NCBI RefSeq assembly: GCF_006716565.1
Contig: NZ_VFPG01000001.1
Location: 310,001-374,000, forward strand
DNA from: Nocardia bhagyanarayanae
Lineage (GTDB): Bacteria; Actinomycetota; Actinomycetes; Mycobacteriales; Mycobacteriaceae
Length of the DNA stretch: 64,000 nucleotides
Direction of reading: 5' to 3'
Made by a program: the position numbers and the translations under genes
The notes under the pieces: model-generated
Databases searched by the model: none
Told to the model about the DNA's origin: nothing
Seen by the model: the letters and a program-made list of their open reading frames with translations, nothing else
Shown: positions 51,801-61,321 of the stretch, in pieces
How the letters are laid out: the number at the start of each line of letters is the position of its first letter
Position numbering within the stretch: position 1 is the first letter of the stretch

Positions 51801-52966
51801 ACCTGATCCGCGGTGGCGAACTTCTCGACGCCCGCAGCGGATTTCGCGGCCACCATGCCGTCCTCGGTGACGACCAGTTGCAGGCCGCGGCGCACCGCGA
51901 GACCGCTTTGCGGTGCGGTCAGGTCGAGCACGGTCACCGAGTCCAGGCCCGCGTCGCTGACGACGCGTTCGGAACCGCTGACGTAGCCGTCGTCGATGAT
52001 CACCAGCAGATGGATCCGGCCCGCCGTCGGCTGCGCGTTACGCATGAAGCGACCGCGCTCGACCAGCTCGGCGGACATGGAGGTCTCCAGTTCGGCCAGC
52101 GAGCGGTACATCATCCGGGCCGAGCCCATGCCGTCGCGTTCCACCGGATGTTGCAGGTGCGGTAGCCATTTCGCCCAGGACCAAGCCGGGCCGTCGGGGT
52201 CGGCGCAGATGATGGCGACCGCGGCGTGGTCGGGGCCGTGGAAGGTGGTGAACTCCATCAGCATCGAGCGCACCAGCGTGAGCGCGGCCTCACGGTCGCC
52301 TTCGATGTTGATGGCGGGGAACGCGCGCAGCGAGATGGCGGTGGGCAGGCCGTGCACCACCGAGTGGGTGCGCACGAACCGGCGCAAGGCGACGGTGGAC
52401 ACCGGTTCCAGGTCTTCCAGTGGACCGGTCTCGGGCCGGGCGAGCTTGGTGGCCAGGCGGTGGCTGCCCAAGCCGACCCGCACGTGCCCGAAATCCGGGT
52501 CGTTGGGCCGACGTTCCCACATCCGGCGGCTGCCGATCACCGATTGCAGGTCGCTGGGTTCGGGATGACTCCACCGCAGCGCCGCCAGCTGCTGGTTGCC
52601 GGTCTTGCGCACATCCTTGCGGACCTGATCGAGGTAGCGGAAGTAGTCCTTGCGTTCCTCGTTGAGCTCGGCGGCCTTCTTCGGCCCGCCGCCGCCGCGC
52701 ATGCCCGCCATCATGCCGAACATCGACATCAGCATCATGATCGGGAACATCATCATGAACGGGTTGGCCAGCAGGTTGCGGCCCATCATGACCATCATCG
52801 CGATCATGCCGACCACGGCGACCACCATCACCACCGGCATCAGCTTCATCAGCAGATTGCCGACGACGGGACGATCGAGTTCCGGCGGCGCGGACAACGC
52901 GACCTCACCGCCCGGCGGACGCGGCGGCGCGATCCGCGGGCGGCGCACGAAACCTTCGGTTGCCAT
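48854..52966 (-). CDS. eccC: EccC, FtsK/SpoIIIE ATPase of ESX locus 2
   Basis: 1370-residue fused motor ATPase of the second type VII system. Membrane helices about 38-62 and 70-92; P-loops GATGSGKSE near 485, GGPQSGKST near 868 and, in domain 3, CDVECGKTT near 1171, where the first glycine is cysteine (locus 1 has GDSESGKTT). VVDEFSELL is Walker B of domain 1. Between domains 1 and 2 is an insert with ELPPPPG motifs absent from the locus 1 protein. ATG at 52966, 3 bases after mycP. Together with mycP and eccD it forms a leftward operon. Confidence 0.97.
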   Translation of the reverse strand: MATEGFVRRPRIAPPRPPGGEVALSAPPELDRPVVGNLLMKLMPVVMVVAVVGMIAMMVMMGRNLLANPFMMMFPIMMLMSMFGMMAGMRGGGGPKKAAELNEERKDYFRYLDQVRKDVRKTGNQQLAALRWSHPEPSDLQSVIGSRRMWERRPNDPDFGHVRVGLGSHRLATKLARPETGPLEDLEPVSTVALRRFVRTHSVVHGLPTAISLRAFPAINIEGDREAALTLVRSMLMEFTTFHGPDHAAVAIICADPDGPAWSWAKWLPHLQHPVERDGMGSARMMYRSLAELETSMSAELVERGRFMRNAQPTAGRIHLLVIIDDGYVSGSERVVSDAGLDSVTVLDLTAPQSGLAVRRGLQLVVTEDGMVAAKSAAGVEKFATADQVTRAEATALARDLARFRIATAAQMVSLGDEIRADPGLMALLKIPDAAQIDPAVVWRPRSDRERLRVPIGVTPDGTPVEIDIKESAENGMGPHGLCIGATGSGKSEFLRTLVLSMVTTHSPDLLNLVLVDFKGGATFLGLDSLPHVSAVITNLEEELALVDRMKDALSGEMTRRQELLRAAGNFANVTEYEKARAAGADLDPLPALFVVVDEFSELLSQKPDFADLFVMIGRLGRSLRVHLLLASQRLEENKLRGLDSHLSYRIGLRTFSANESRAVLGITDAYHLPSVPGSGYLKSDADDPLRFNASYVSGPYVSPRGTRQVDGKTVGGQSPVVFTAAPVALPETVEPEREAVPSGRPELPPPPGRMALPELPPPPGQFVEGEDEQGPVPVAEAVPATLLTTVVERLRGHGRPAHEVWLPPLDESPSVDMLLPDPDWRSPVNRHGQLWLPLGVIDKPYEQRRDVLIVDLSAAQGNVAVVGGPQSGKSTTLRTIIMAAAATHTPEQVQFYCLDFGGGTLSGLAGIPHVGSVAGRMEVDRIRRTIAEVTGILRRREELFRELGIDSIVEFRRRKALLAEKSPAERQADPLAQDPHGDVFLVIDGWPTIRADYDTLEPQLNAIAAQGLSYGVHLVVSTTRWPEIRPQVKDLIGTRIELRLGDPSDSEMDRRTAVLVPTGRPGRGLTAQKLHLLIALPRLDSDSDPRTLSEGIAIAKQQLTELYPGRNAPEVRMLPMELSRDAVVAEAARRGIQQSKTLAVIGVGETDLQPIAMDFAVQPHFYSFCDVECGKTTLLRNIVLGITENSTSDEARVILIDYRRTMLGVIEGAQLAGYSTSSQTSFGMIKEVANYLQKRIPGNDITPQQLRERSWWTGPEIYVVVDDYEMVVSGGRNPLEPLIEFLPQARDIGLHVVISRRAGGASRAMFDKVLGTLKEMGVDALLMSAPKDEGKIIGDIRAAKLPPGRGTLITRGGTEMIQVAHLPPL

Positions 52967-52969
52967 GTC

Positions 52970-54394
52970 CTACAACCCCTCTCGGGTCTGCTGCTCCGCG
53001 CCCGGATCCACACTCACCTGCTCATCCCGCCGGAACGGGATCGAGGCGGCGTAGCCGAGCCCGAGCAGGGCGAGCAGCGTGATCGAGCCGATCGTGGCGA
53101 CCAGGCGGGGGGCCGGGTCGACGTACGGCGGCGGGGACGGCCCGGCGATCTTGCGCGGTATATCGGAGCCGACGGTGACCGGCTGTCGCGGCAGCTGCGC
53201 GGTGAGCGCGGCCAGTGGATCGATCAGGCCGTGCCCGACCTTGTCGTTGCGTCCGTTGTCCGGCGCCTGCGCGGTCAGCTTGATCCGATCGATCACCTCG
53301 GCGGCGGTCAGTTCCGGGAAGCGTGACCGGACCAGCGCGGCCAGTCCGGAGACGTAGGCGCTGGAGAAGCTGGTGCCGTCGATGGTGGAGTAGCCCTCGT
53401 CGGTCTGGGTCGCGTTGACCAGGCCCGCCCCGCCGGGCTTGCTGTCCAGGGAGACGATCTCGCGCCCCGGCGCGGCGACGCCGACCCACGGGCCGTGCAG
53501 CGAGAACGGTGAGACCGAGCCCTCGGGATCCACCGAGGCGACCGACAGCACATAGGGCGTGAACCAGGCCGGAGTGACCACGGTGCCCACCGCCGACCAG
53601 CCCGAGCGGTCGTTCTGCTTCTCACAGGGCGTGCCCTGCATGGTGTTTCCGGCCGCGGCGACTACGACCACATTGCGGTCGTAGGCGTACTTCACGGCGG
53701 CGCCCAAGGCGCCGTCGGCAGCGCCCGCGTTCGCGGCCATGCACGCCACCTCGGAGATGTTGATCACCGTGGCGCCCATGTCGACCGCGCGGACGATACC
53801 GGCGGCCAGGGTGTTGACCGTGCCGTAGCCTTCGCGCGTGATCACGCCCGGCTCCTCCCGGCGATTGCGGTCCTTGGCTTCGTAGGCCGAGCTGAGCTGG
53901 CGGATGGCCAGGATCTCGGCTTCCGGTGCGACACCGGCGAATCCGTCTTCCAGACTGGGCTGGGCGGCGATGATCCCGGCCACGAAGGTGCCGTGGCCGT
54001 CGCAGTCGACGGTGCCGTCGGTGGTGGAGACGAAGTCCCCGCCGGCCTGGAGCGCGGGCAGGCGCCAGTGCCGGTTCACGCCGGTATCGATGACGGCGAC
54101 CTTCTGACCCGCGCCGCGGCTGAACTGCCACGCCTCGGCCAAACCGAGGATCCGCTGCGCCAGTGGCGGATCGCGGGGCACCCCGCCCTGGAGGGTGGGT
54201 TCGGCGCAGACTTTGGCCTGTTCGGTCTCGTCCGGCGGTCTGGCACTGGCGGCCAGGCCGAGCACGGCGCCGAGTGCGCCGTCGTCGACCTTCGGCGGCT
54301 CGATCGCCACCGCGGGCGTGGGTGTTCCGGTGGCGAGCGCGAGCACCGCGGCCACTGTCACCGCCCGCAGCAGCCGCCGTAGGAGCGGTGCCAT
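52970..54394 (-). CDS. mycP: MycP mycosin protease of ESX locus 2
   Basis: 474-residue subtilisin-type protease. Signal peptide 1-30, protease domain with Asp near 103 (VIDTGVNRH), His in DGHGTFVAGI near 134, Ser in DGTSFSSAY near 352, and AAAGNTM at the oxyanion site; C-terminal anchor helix (IGSITLLALLGLGYAA) followed by a charged tail. The cysteines in QAKVCAE and TPCEK probably form disulfides. ATG start directly after eccD (1 base), 3 bases before eccC. Sequence differs clearly from the locus 1 paralogue, so not a recent copy. Confidence 0.95.
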   Translation of the reverse strand: MAPLLRRLLRAVTVAAVLALATGTPTPAVAIEPPKVDDGALGAVLGLAASARPPDETEQAKVCAEPTLQGGVPRDPPLAQRILGLAEAWQFSRGAGQKVAVIDTGVNRHWRLPALQAGGDFVSTTDGTVDCDGHGTFVAGIIAAQPSLEDGFAGVAPEAEILAIRQLSSAYEAKDRNRREEPGVITREGYGTVNTLAAGIVRAVDMGATVINISEVACMAANAGAADGALGAAVKYAYDRNVVVVAAAGNTMQGTPCEKQNDRSGWSAVGTVVTPAWFTPYVLSVASVDPEGSVSPFSLHGPWVGVAAPGREIVSLDSKPGGAGLVNATQTDEGYSTIDGTSFSSAYVSGLAALVRSRFPELTAAEVIDRIKLTAQAPDNGRNDKVGHGLIDPLAALTAQLPRQPVTVGSDIPRKIAGPSPPPYVDPAPRLVATIGSITLLALLGLGYAASIPFRRDEQVSVDPGAEQQTREGL

Positions 54395-54395
54395 G

Positions 54396-55874
54396 TCAGA
54401 TGTTCCGTGCGGCCGAGTAGATGTCCATGATCCACAGCACCAGCGGAATGATGGTGCAGATCAAGAGGTATTCGAAGATCTCACCGGTGCGGCGCATGGG
54501 CGGCGACATCTCGGTGTGCGGCCCGATCACACCGAAGACCACCGCGGCCGCGGCCACGACGAGCAGCATGCCCGCGATCGGCAGCAGCCAGTTCTCCTCG
54601 CCGAGCGCGGCACCGATGCCCAGCGCGATCAACGCGATCGCGCCACCGGCGATCAGCGTGCACGCCTGCACCAGGTCGGCGAAGGCGCGCCCGCGCAGGC
54701 ACAGGATGATCGAGACCACCACGCCGAGGGTGATGCCCTGCCAGCGGGCCGCGCCGAGCGGATCCGCGGCGAGCACCACGCCGATCGCGGCGGCGACGGT
54801 GCAGCCGATGATCATGCCGGACTGGTATTCGTTGGCGGCGCGGGCTCGATGCTCGAGACCGGCGGCCGAGGGTAGCGCGGTGGCGCCGATGGCGCCGATG
54901 TCCTTGATGGTCGGACGGGGTTCGTGGTCGGCGGGGTCGATGGCGGCGCCCGCGGTCGGCACCGGCGGGACCGGCAGCCGTGCGGCCGCCACGGCAAGGC
55001 GCGGCACCAGGGTGATCACGATGAGCGCACCGACCAGCACGCCGGCGGCGATCTTGGAAAGCGCTGGGTCCCAGACCATCCGCACCATCGCCGCCACGCC
55101 GCCGAACAGCGCGAGGGTGATGACCGTGGTGAACATGATCGCCCCGACCCGGGTCAGGCTGTAGAGGACCGCGGCGGCGGTCAGCGTTGCGACACAGGCG
55201 AACATCGCGTGCGGACTGCCGAAGGCGTTGGGCACGAACAGCGCGGTGCCCGCGAAGATCAGCAGCAGCGCGTACAGCGACAGCATGATCACCGGCAGCG
55301 ACGCTTCGGCCTGATACCGGCGCGCGACGAGCACGGCCGCGCCGCCGGCGATCAGTCCGGTGCCGAGACCGATGAAACCCACTGCGGCACCGGCACCGTC
55401 GAGTTTGGCCACCGCGAGCAGGTAGATCCCGGCCAGCACCGCGAGTAGTCCCATGGACAGACCGAGCCAGCGCGCCGACAGCGGCGACCAGTGCCGGAAC
55501 GAGCTCGCGGTCAGCTTGGAGACGGCGTCGATCACGTCGTCGAACAGCGCCGGCGGCTCCTTGGCGGTCACCGAGCGCAATACCAGCAACTCACCGTCGA
55601 AAACCTCGGCGTCGGTGAGCGATTGGTTTGCCGGGATGGGGTCGCGGCCGATCCGGGCCAGCGTCCAATGCTGCGTTTGCAGCGGCGCCCCGTCCTCGTG
55701 TTCGGTGAGATCGGGGTTGCGCGATTCGATCAGCTCCACCACATCGGTGATGAACGCCGCGATGGGAACTGTGGCAGGCAAACCCAAGTCCAACTGGGTA
55801 TTGCCGCCGATGACCGAGACTCGGCACAACTCCGGATCAACGGCAGCCACAGCGCTGCTAGACGGATCAGTCAC
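54396..55874 (-). CDS. eccD: EccD, membrane channel subunit of ESX locus 2
   Basis: 492 residues: ubiquitin-like cytoplasmic domain about 15-105 (VSVIGGNTQLDLGLPATVPI; HWTLARIGRDPIPANQSL) and eleven hydrophobic helices from about 140 to the end, with PPMRRTGEIFEYLL before the last ones. GTG start at 55874. First gene of the leftward eccD-mycP-eccC operon, divergent from eccA with 135 bases between. Confidence 0.95.
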   Translation of the reverse strand: MTDPSSSAVAAVDPELCRVSVIGGNTQLDLGLPATVPIAAFITDVVELIESRNPDLTEHEDGAPLQTQHWTLARIGRDPIPANQSLTDAEVFDGELLVLRSVTAKEPPALFDDVIDAVSKLTASSFRHWSPLSARWLGLSMGLLAVLAGIYLLAVAKLDGAGAAVGFIGLGTGLIAGGAAVLVARRYQAEASLPVIMLSLYALLLIFAGTALFVPNAFGSPHAMFACVATLTAAAVLYSLTRVGAIMFTTVITLALFGGVAAMVRMVWDPALSKIAAGVLVGALIVITLVPRLAVAAARLPVPPVPTAGAAIDPADHEPRPTIKDIGAIGATALPSAAGLEHRARAANEYQSGMIIGCTVAAAIGVVLAADPLGAARWQGITLGVVVSIILCLRGRAFADLVQACTLIAGGAIALIALGIGAALGEENWLLPIAGMLLVVAAAAVVFGVIGPHTEMSPPMRRTGEIFEYLLICTIIPLVLWIMDIYSAARNI

Positions 55875-56009
55875 AGCTCGGATGACTCCCTACCTAGAAC
55901 ACACTTCAACGCCATGCAACCTACTCAACTTAACGGAGAAGTCCCTACCTTGCAGCGGCTATGCTTGGCGAGGAACAGCACATCCGTTCGTTTTTAGGGG
56001 CAAACCCAT

Positions 56010-57827
56010 ATGACCGGCAACCGCCAGGCACAACGCGCATTCGACGCTGGTGTCTTGTCCTTGGGCATTGTGATCGACGGACAGGAATCTGCCCGCGATC
56101 TGGAATACGCTCGGCTGGCCTTCCAACGCGCCACCGAATGGGATCCCGGTATGTGCGACGCTTGGCTCGGGCGCGCGGCCGCCGGCGAGCACACCCGCGA
56201 GGTGATCTTCAACCTCTACAAGACCAGCACCTCGACGCTGTTCCGTGAGCAGCGCAGGCTCGGGCTGCAACCGCGGGTGCTCGCGGGCCGCTTCACCGTC
56301 GGGCAGTACATCGACTATCCGCTGGCCAGCTATACCGAGATCTGGCTCGCGCAGGCCGCGCAGCTGATCACCGAGGGCGACTACGACGAAGCCGAGCGGG
56401 TCCTCGACGAACTGGCCAAACACCGGTCCGCACAGGTCTCCTCGGCGGATCGCGAGATCGACGACCGGATCTGCGCCTATGTCCGTGGCGTGCTGCACTT
56501 CACCACGCAGCGCTGGCCCGATGTGATGACCGTGCTGGCCGGTTCGGCGGACTGGGACGACCCCTACCTGGCCGCGGGCGCCCACGTCATGGTCGGCACC
56601 GCCTGTGCCCAGCTCGGTCTGTTCGGCGAGGCCATCCGCCGCATGGAAGCCGCTGAACAGGGCCCGATTCCGGCCGCGGCGACCACTGCCCGCTTCTGCC
56701 GCGGACTCGCCCTGCGCGAGACCGGCGAGGAGGAGAAGGCGCAGGCGCTGTTCGAGAAGGTGTTCTCCGAGGCACCGGGTTTCGAGGCCAACACCATGGC
56801 CATGCGCGACCGCAAGTACCGGATCACGGTGACCACCAAGGAGGTCATCGACGCGCGCACCAACAAGTGGGATCCGGCATCGGCGCCGACGCTGGAACAG
56901 ATGGGCCAGGAGGAGCGCGACGACAAGGCCAAGCTGATCCTGGAGAAGGCGCGGGCCGAACTCGACGAGCAGATCGGTCTCGCCGGCGTCAAAATGCAGG
57001 TTGCGAAGTTGCAGGCAACCGCTCAGCTAGCACGGATCCGAGCCGAAAAAGGAATGGCGAGCGGATCCCGTGGCCAACATCTGGCATTCACCGGACCGCC
57101 GGGTACCGGTAAGACAACCGTTGCCCGTGTGGTGGCAAAAATTTACTGTGGCTTAGGAATTCTCAAGACCGACAAGTTGATCGAAGCCAAGCGTTCCGAT
57201 TTCGTCGGCCAGCATTTGGGCAGTACCGCGATCAAGACGAACAAGTTGATCGATAGCGCGATGGACGGTGTGCTGTTCATCGACGAGGCCTACACGCTGA
57301 TTCAAACCGGCCTGTCCGGCGGTGACGCGTTCGGTCGCGAAGCCGTCGATACGCTGCTCGCGCGAATGGAGAACGACCGCGATCGACTGGTGGTGATCAT
57401 CGCCGGATACGACGGCGAGATCGACCGATTCCTGGCCTCCAACGACGGTCTGGCGTCCCGCTTCGCCAAGCGGGTGAAGTTCGATTCCTACTCGCCGGAG
57501 GAACTCGGCGACATCGGTCGTTTTATTGCGCGGAAACGGGATTCGGAACTGGCCGAGGACGCACAGGCGCTGCTGGTCGACGCCTGCGGTGAGCTCTACC
57601 GCAAAGAGGCCACGGACCAGAGCGGTGAGATCCGGCGCGGCATCGACATGGCCGGTAACGGCCGGTTCATCCGCAATGTGATCGAGGCGGCCGAGGAGGA
57701 GCGCGAGTTCCGGCTGGCCAATGACATCAACCTGGATCTGAGCGCCGTGGACGAATCGGTGCTGATGCGGATCGAGGCGGACGATATGCGGAACGCGCTG
57801 GAGAACGTGCTGGCCACGCTGCGCTGA
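56010..57827 (+). CDS. eccA: EccA, AAA+ ATPase of ESX locus 2
   Basis: 605-residue cytosolic AAA+ protein that helps release EspG-bound or other substrates for export. N-terminal about 280 residues are helical TPR-like repeats (LAFQRATEWDPGMCDAWLGR); the AAA+ domain (about 325-605) has Walker A GPPGTGKTT (361-369), Walker B VLFIDEAYTL and sensor/arginine regions LASRFAKRVKF. EccA is absent from ESX-4-type loci, so this marks locus 2 as the PE/PPE-handling type. ATG at 56010. Convergent with eccB across a strong hairpin. Confidence 0.95.
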   Translation: MTGNRQAQRAFDAGVLSLGIVIDGQESARDLEYARLAFQRATEWDPGMCDAWLGRAAAGEHTREVIFNLYKTSTSTLFREQRRLGLQPRVLAGRFTVGQYIDYPLASYTEIWLAQAAQLITEGDYDEAERVLDELAKHRSAQVSSADREIDDRICAYVRGVLHFTTQRWPDVMTVLAGSADWDDPYLAAGAHVMVGTACAQLGLFGEAIRRMEAAEQGPIPAAATTARFCRGLALRETGEEEKAQALFEKVFSEAPGFEANTMAMRDRKYRITVTTKEVIDARTNKWDPASAPTLEQMGQEERDDKAKLILEKARAELDEQIGLAGVKMQVAKLQATAQLARIRAEKGMASGSRGQHLAFTGPPGTGKTTVARVVAKIYCGLGILKTDKLIEAKRSDFVGQHLGSTAIKTNKLIDSAMDGVLFIDEAYTLIQTGLSGGDAFGREAVDTLLARMENDRDRLVVIIAGYDGEIDRFLASNDGLASRFAKRVKFDSYSPEELGDIGRFIARKRDSELAEDAQALLVDACGELYRKEATDQSGEIRRGIDMAGNGRFIRNVIEAAEEEREFRLANDINLDLSAVDESVLMRIEADDMRNALENVLATLR

Positions 57828-57835
57828 TATCCGGA

Positions 57836-57877
57836 CACAGCAGTACGGCCGCGAGAGCTCGCGGCCGTACTGCTGTG
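57836..57877. terminator. Bidirectional terminator between eccA and eccB
   Basis: 20-base perfect arms (57836-57855 with 57858-57877) around two central bases, located between convergent stops at 57827 and 57887. Confidence 0.93.
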
Positions 57878-57886
57878 CGGGGCAAG

Positions 57887-59332
57887 TCAGTTGGTGGTCG
57901 GCAGGATGTCGTAGCTGACGAGCGCTTCCTCGCGCGAGAGCGTCGGCCCGGGCACCAGCTGGCCGATGATCGGCCACGGTGCGGGCCGCGGCTTGTCTGC
58001 GAGACCGAGCAGGGTGGCCGTGTCCTGATCCGGGATGCCGTAGCGAATCCCGTTGTCGGAGACGTAGAAAAGGCTGCCCATGCGGACGCTGTCCGGCGAC
58101 ATACCGGTCATCTGGAGGTACTCCCCCGAGTTCGGCGGGATGTAGGCGTTGTCGATGCGGTCGCCGGTGCCGTCGCCGGTGGCCAGATCCACCACCTTGG
58201 CCGACTTCGGCAGCGGCAGTTCACGTCCGGCCAGCAGCGTGATCGTGGCGGCCGGATCGGAGGCCTTCTTGGTCCACTGCATGCAGCTGACCCTGTTCTC
58301 CTCGGGAGTGAGGATGGTCGGGACCGGCCCGGGGAACTTGTCCACCGGCAGCGGGCTCACCACGGGCACGCCGACCAGCCGGTCCGGCGGCACCGAGATG
58401 ATCTCGTTCATCTCCTGGGAGTTCGCGTTGCGGATCACCTCGGCGGAGAACGGCGTCAGCCGCTGCACGCCGTCGGCGAGCACCACGTACAGCTCTTCGG
58501 AGTCGACCCGCTGCACTCGGATCACGCCGCCGATCGGCACGCCCTGCAGGCGACCGGGGCCGGGTTCGCCGAGCCGATCGATCTTCGGCGGGACGATCGC
58601 GGGGACCTGGGTGGCGGAATTGAGCATGCCCGCGCTGACCGGACGCGCGTTGTACTCCTGCATGCCCAGCGAACGCGAGATCACCGAATCGTTCGGATCC
58701 ACTTCGGCGCGTTTGCCGTCGAACATCAGGAAGGTCTTGCCGCCGCGGGTCACCAGCAGCGCCTCGTCGTCGCGCAGCGGGCGGGCGGTGTTCGGCTCGC
58801 TCGAGTCGAGCGCGCCGGCGATGACCGTGGACTTGGCGCCCGGGGAGCGGGCGGCGCTGCCTGCCGCGGACAGTTCCACCGCATCGCACAGGGTCCAGAT
58901 CGAGTCCGGCGAGGCCGCGCCGGGCAGGGTGGCCGGAACACCGGGAATGCCCACCATCGGGCCGCGCGGCAGCGTCAGCTTGGATTCCTTGACGGAAGTG
59001 GGCTTTTCGTCGCTGGCGGCGATCAGGCGGGCGGACGCCAGGTTCAGCGCCGGATGCAGCGTGCCGTCGATGATCACGTAGAGCGCGCCGGTCTCCTTGC
59101 CCATCACGATGTTCGCGTCACCGATCGCGCCCACCGGGCGGAGGAACGCCAGAATCGCCGCACCGGCGACCACCAGGATGCCGAGCACCGCGCCGACCAC
59201 CAGCGAGCGGAACTGCGAGCGCATCGGATCGTGCAGCATCCGGATATCGCGCCGAATCAGCGCGTGTTCGTATCTTTTCAGCAGAAACCGGTAACCGTTG
59301 ACTTGCGCCTTGGTAGTCAACTGTGCGGGCAC
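57887..59332 (-). CDS. eccB: EccB, periplasmic subunit of ESX locus 2
   Basis: 481 residues. Family N-terminus QVNGYRFLLKRYEHALIRRD, one membrane helix about 45-66, large external domain with HPALNLASARL, RVDSEELYVVLADGVQRL and GIRYGIPD, and cysteines in WTLCDAV and VSCMQW. It nucleates the outer-side assembly of the ESX complex. GTG start at 59332. Divergent from eccE (148 bases), convergent with eccA. Confidence 0.95.
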   Translation of the reverse strand: MPAQLTTKAQVNGYRFLLKRYEHALIRRDIRMLHDPMRSQFRSLVVGAVLGILVVAGAAILAFLRPVGAIGDANIVMGKETGALYVIIDGTLHPALNLASARLIAASDEKPTSVKESKLTLPRGPMVGIPGVPATLPGAASPDSIWTLCDAVELSAAGSAARSPGAKSTVIAGALDSSEPNTARPLRDDEALLVTRGGKTFLMFDGKRAEVDPNDSVISRSLGMQEYNARPVSAGMLNSATQVPAIVPPKIDRLGEPGPGRLQGVPIGGVIRVQRVDSEELYVVLADGVQRLTPFSAEVIRNANSQEMNEIISVPPDRLVGVPVVSPLPVDKFPGPVPTILTPEENRVSCMQWTKKASDPAATITLLAGRELPLPKSAKVVDLATGDGTGDRIDNAYIPPNSGEYLQMTGMSPDSVRMGSLFYVSDNGIRYGIPDQDTATLLGLADKPRPAPWPIIGQLVPGPTLSREEALVSYDILPTTN

Positions 59333-59480
59333 GAAACGCCTCCGAACTGACGCCGGTACAACGGACCGAGTATTTCACTCGGCACGCCTTACAGTACCTA
59401 CCCACCCCGCCGGCTACGCAAGCTCTGCCGACCGCCGTCCCCGGTAGCGAAGTCGAACGAATTCGGTCCATTATGTCCGC

Positions 59481-61256
59481 ATGGGTTCCACCACAGCCGA
59501 CGGCGAAAATCGCGACACCGCGCCGCAGAGTTCACCTGCTCCGTCGGCTGAGCCTGCACCGACTCCCCTGCACTCACCGCACTTCTGGCTGTTCCGAATT
59601 CTGCCGCTGCGCTGGGTCATCCCGGTGGCGCTCGTGGCGGTCGCGGCCTCGCTGGTGGCGGTGATCTTCGACGCCTCGGTGTGGGTCGCGGCCGGAGTAT
59701 GTGCCGGTGTGCTCGTGCTCGGGCTGACGCCACTGCCGCGCCGCAAGTCGCTGGCAGGCTGGCTGGACGAGGAAATCACCTTCCGCTGGCGCGCGTTTCG
59801 CAATCGTTCGGCAACTGTTGATCAGGCGCCGTTCGACGTACCGCTGCCCGAGGGCGGCACCTATGGAATGCGCTGGGACGGCTCGCGATTGATCGTCATG
59901 CTGCGCGTGGAGGCGCATCCGCGAACGGTGACGCTGCTGAGCCCGCAGTCGCTGATCTCCGACGACATGATGCCGCTGCCCGAGATCGCGCACTGCCTCA
60001 ACCAGTTCGACATCGAACTGGCCTCCATCGACGTGATCAGCACCGGCGCCCGCACCGCCGGGCCCCGCCGCGTCTCGCATCTCTACGAGCAGATCCTGGG
60101 CCCGCTGCCCGCGGTGGCGCACCGCACGGTGTGGGTGGTGCTGCGGCTGGACCCGCTGGCCAATGCCCCCGCGGTGGCGCGGCGCGGCGGCGGCGCGACC
60201 GGCACGCTGCGCACGGCCATCGTGGCGACCCAGCGGGTAGCGAATCGCCTTGCCGCCCGCGGCATCTCCACGGTAGTGCTGTCGGCCGCCGAGATCAGCG
60301 CGGCGGTGAACCAGCTCACCCGGCACACACCGCTGGAGGAGTTCACCGAGACCGCGCACAGCGTGGAACGCGATGGCATCCACTACACCACCTACCGGAT
60401 GGCGCCGGAGGCGCTGGGGCCGCGCGGATTCGCCGCCGTGTGGTCCACGCCGACGCTGGCGACCACCGTCACCATGCGTCTTCAGCGCGCGGCGGCGCTG
60501 TCACCGCGCGACCAGGTCGCCACACCCGGCGCCGCGGGCATCGAAGTGACTGCGGTGGTGCGCTTCGATACACCGGACAAACCCGCAGTGGTCAAGGCCG
60601 AGGGCCTGGTTCCCCTGACGGGCAAGCAGTTCCGCGCCCTGTTGTACACGTTGCCGATCGCCCAGCGTGGCCGTCAGTTCACCCCGGAAAGCTATCTGGG
60701 CAAGCCGGATTCCCTGCTCGCACTGCCGATGCCTATCGCTGGCTGCGGGCAGCTGATCGGCGCCGACACCTCCGGACAGGGCGTGGCCCTGCCCCTGGTC
60801 GGCCACCAGGTGCGGCGCGTGGAAGTGATCGGATCGCTGCTGGTCGCCCAGCAGATGATCCTGCGCGCCATCGCGCTCGGCGCCTCGGTCGTGGTGCACA
60901 CCAACCGGCACGACGCGTGGCGGCAGATGGCCGCCGACGTGGGCGTGCCCCAGTCTTTGACCGTCGCGGCCTGGTCCGCGGCCGGGCAGCAGGCCAGCGC
61001 GCACCGGTCCGCCACCGTGGTTGTCTACGACGGCATTCCGCCGACAGGGCACCACTCCGACGCCACCACCGTGCTGCTCCGCAGTGCCCCGGCGACCATG
61101 GAGGACCACTTCGACCCTGACGTCACGCTCGCCGAGGACCCGGAGACCGCCAACCTCGTCACCGTGCGCACGGCAGGTGTGACCACCCGCGTGCACATGG
61201 TGGCCACACCGGACGAAATGCAGTACCTGCACATGGCTTTGGCCGCCGCCCGATAG
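59481..61256 (+). CDS. eccE: EccE, peripheral subunit of ESX locus 2
   Basis: 591 residues; Pro/Ser-rich N-tail (SSPAPSAEPAPTP), two helices about 45-62 and 66-82, then the EccE domain with YGMRWDGSRLIVMLRVE, LPLPEIAHCLNQFDIEL and GCGQLIGADTSGQGVAL, matching the locus 1 paralogue. ATG at 59481 with no strong ribosome site. Followed by a GCGA-capped hairpin that it shares with the convergent esx operon. Confidence 0.92.
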   Translation: MGSTTADGENRDTAPQSSPAPSAEPAPTPLHSPHFWLFRILPLRWVIPVALVAVAASLVAVIFDASVWVAAGVCAGVLVLGLTPLPRRKSLAGWLDEEITFRWRAFRNRSATVDQAPFDVPLPEGGTYGMRWDGSRLIVMLRVEAHPRTVTLLSPQSLISDDMMPLPEIAHCLNQFDIELASIDVISTGARTAGPRRVSHLYEQILGPLPAVAHRTVWVVLRLDPLANAPAVARRGGGATGTLRTAIVATQRVANRLAARGISTVVLSAAEISAAVNQLTRHTPLEEFTETAHSVERDGIHYTTYRMAPEALGPRGFAAVWSTPTLATTVTMRLQRAAALSPRDQVATPGAAGIEVTAVVRFDTPDKPAVVKAEGLVPLTGKQFRALLYTLPIAQRGRQFTPESYLGKPDSLLALPMPIAGCGQLIGADTSGQGVALPLVGHQVRRVEVIGSLLVAQQMILRAIALGASVVVHTNRHDAWRQMAADVGVPQSLTVAAWSAAGQQASAHRSATVVVYDGIPPTGHHSDATTVLLRSAPATMEDHFDPDVTLAEDPETANLVTVRTAGVTTRVHMVATPDEMQYLHMALAAAR

Positions 61257-61266
61257 CCGAGCACCG

Positions 61267-61304
61267 GAAAGCCCCGGCCACCCGCGAGGGTGACCGGGGC
61301 TTTC
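61267..61304. terminator. Bidirectional terminator between eccE and the esx operon
   Basis: 17-base stem with one mismatch (61267-61283 with 61288-61304) and GCGA loop, followed by CTCGTT. It lies between stops at 61256 and 61322. Confidence 0.9.
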
Positions 61305-61321
61305 TCGTTGCGAAACCCGGA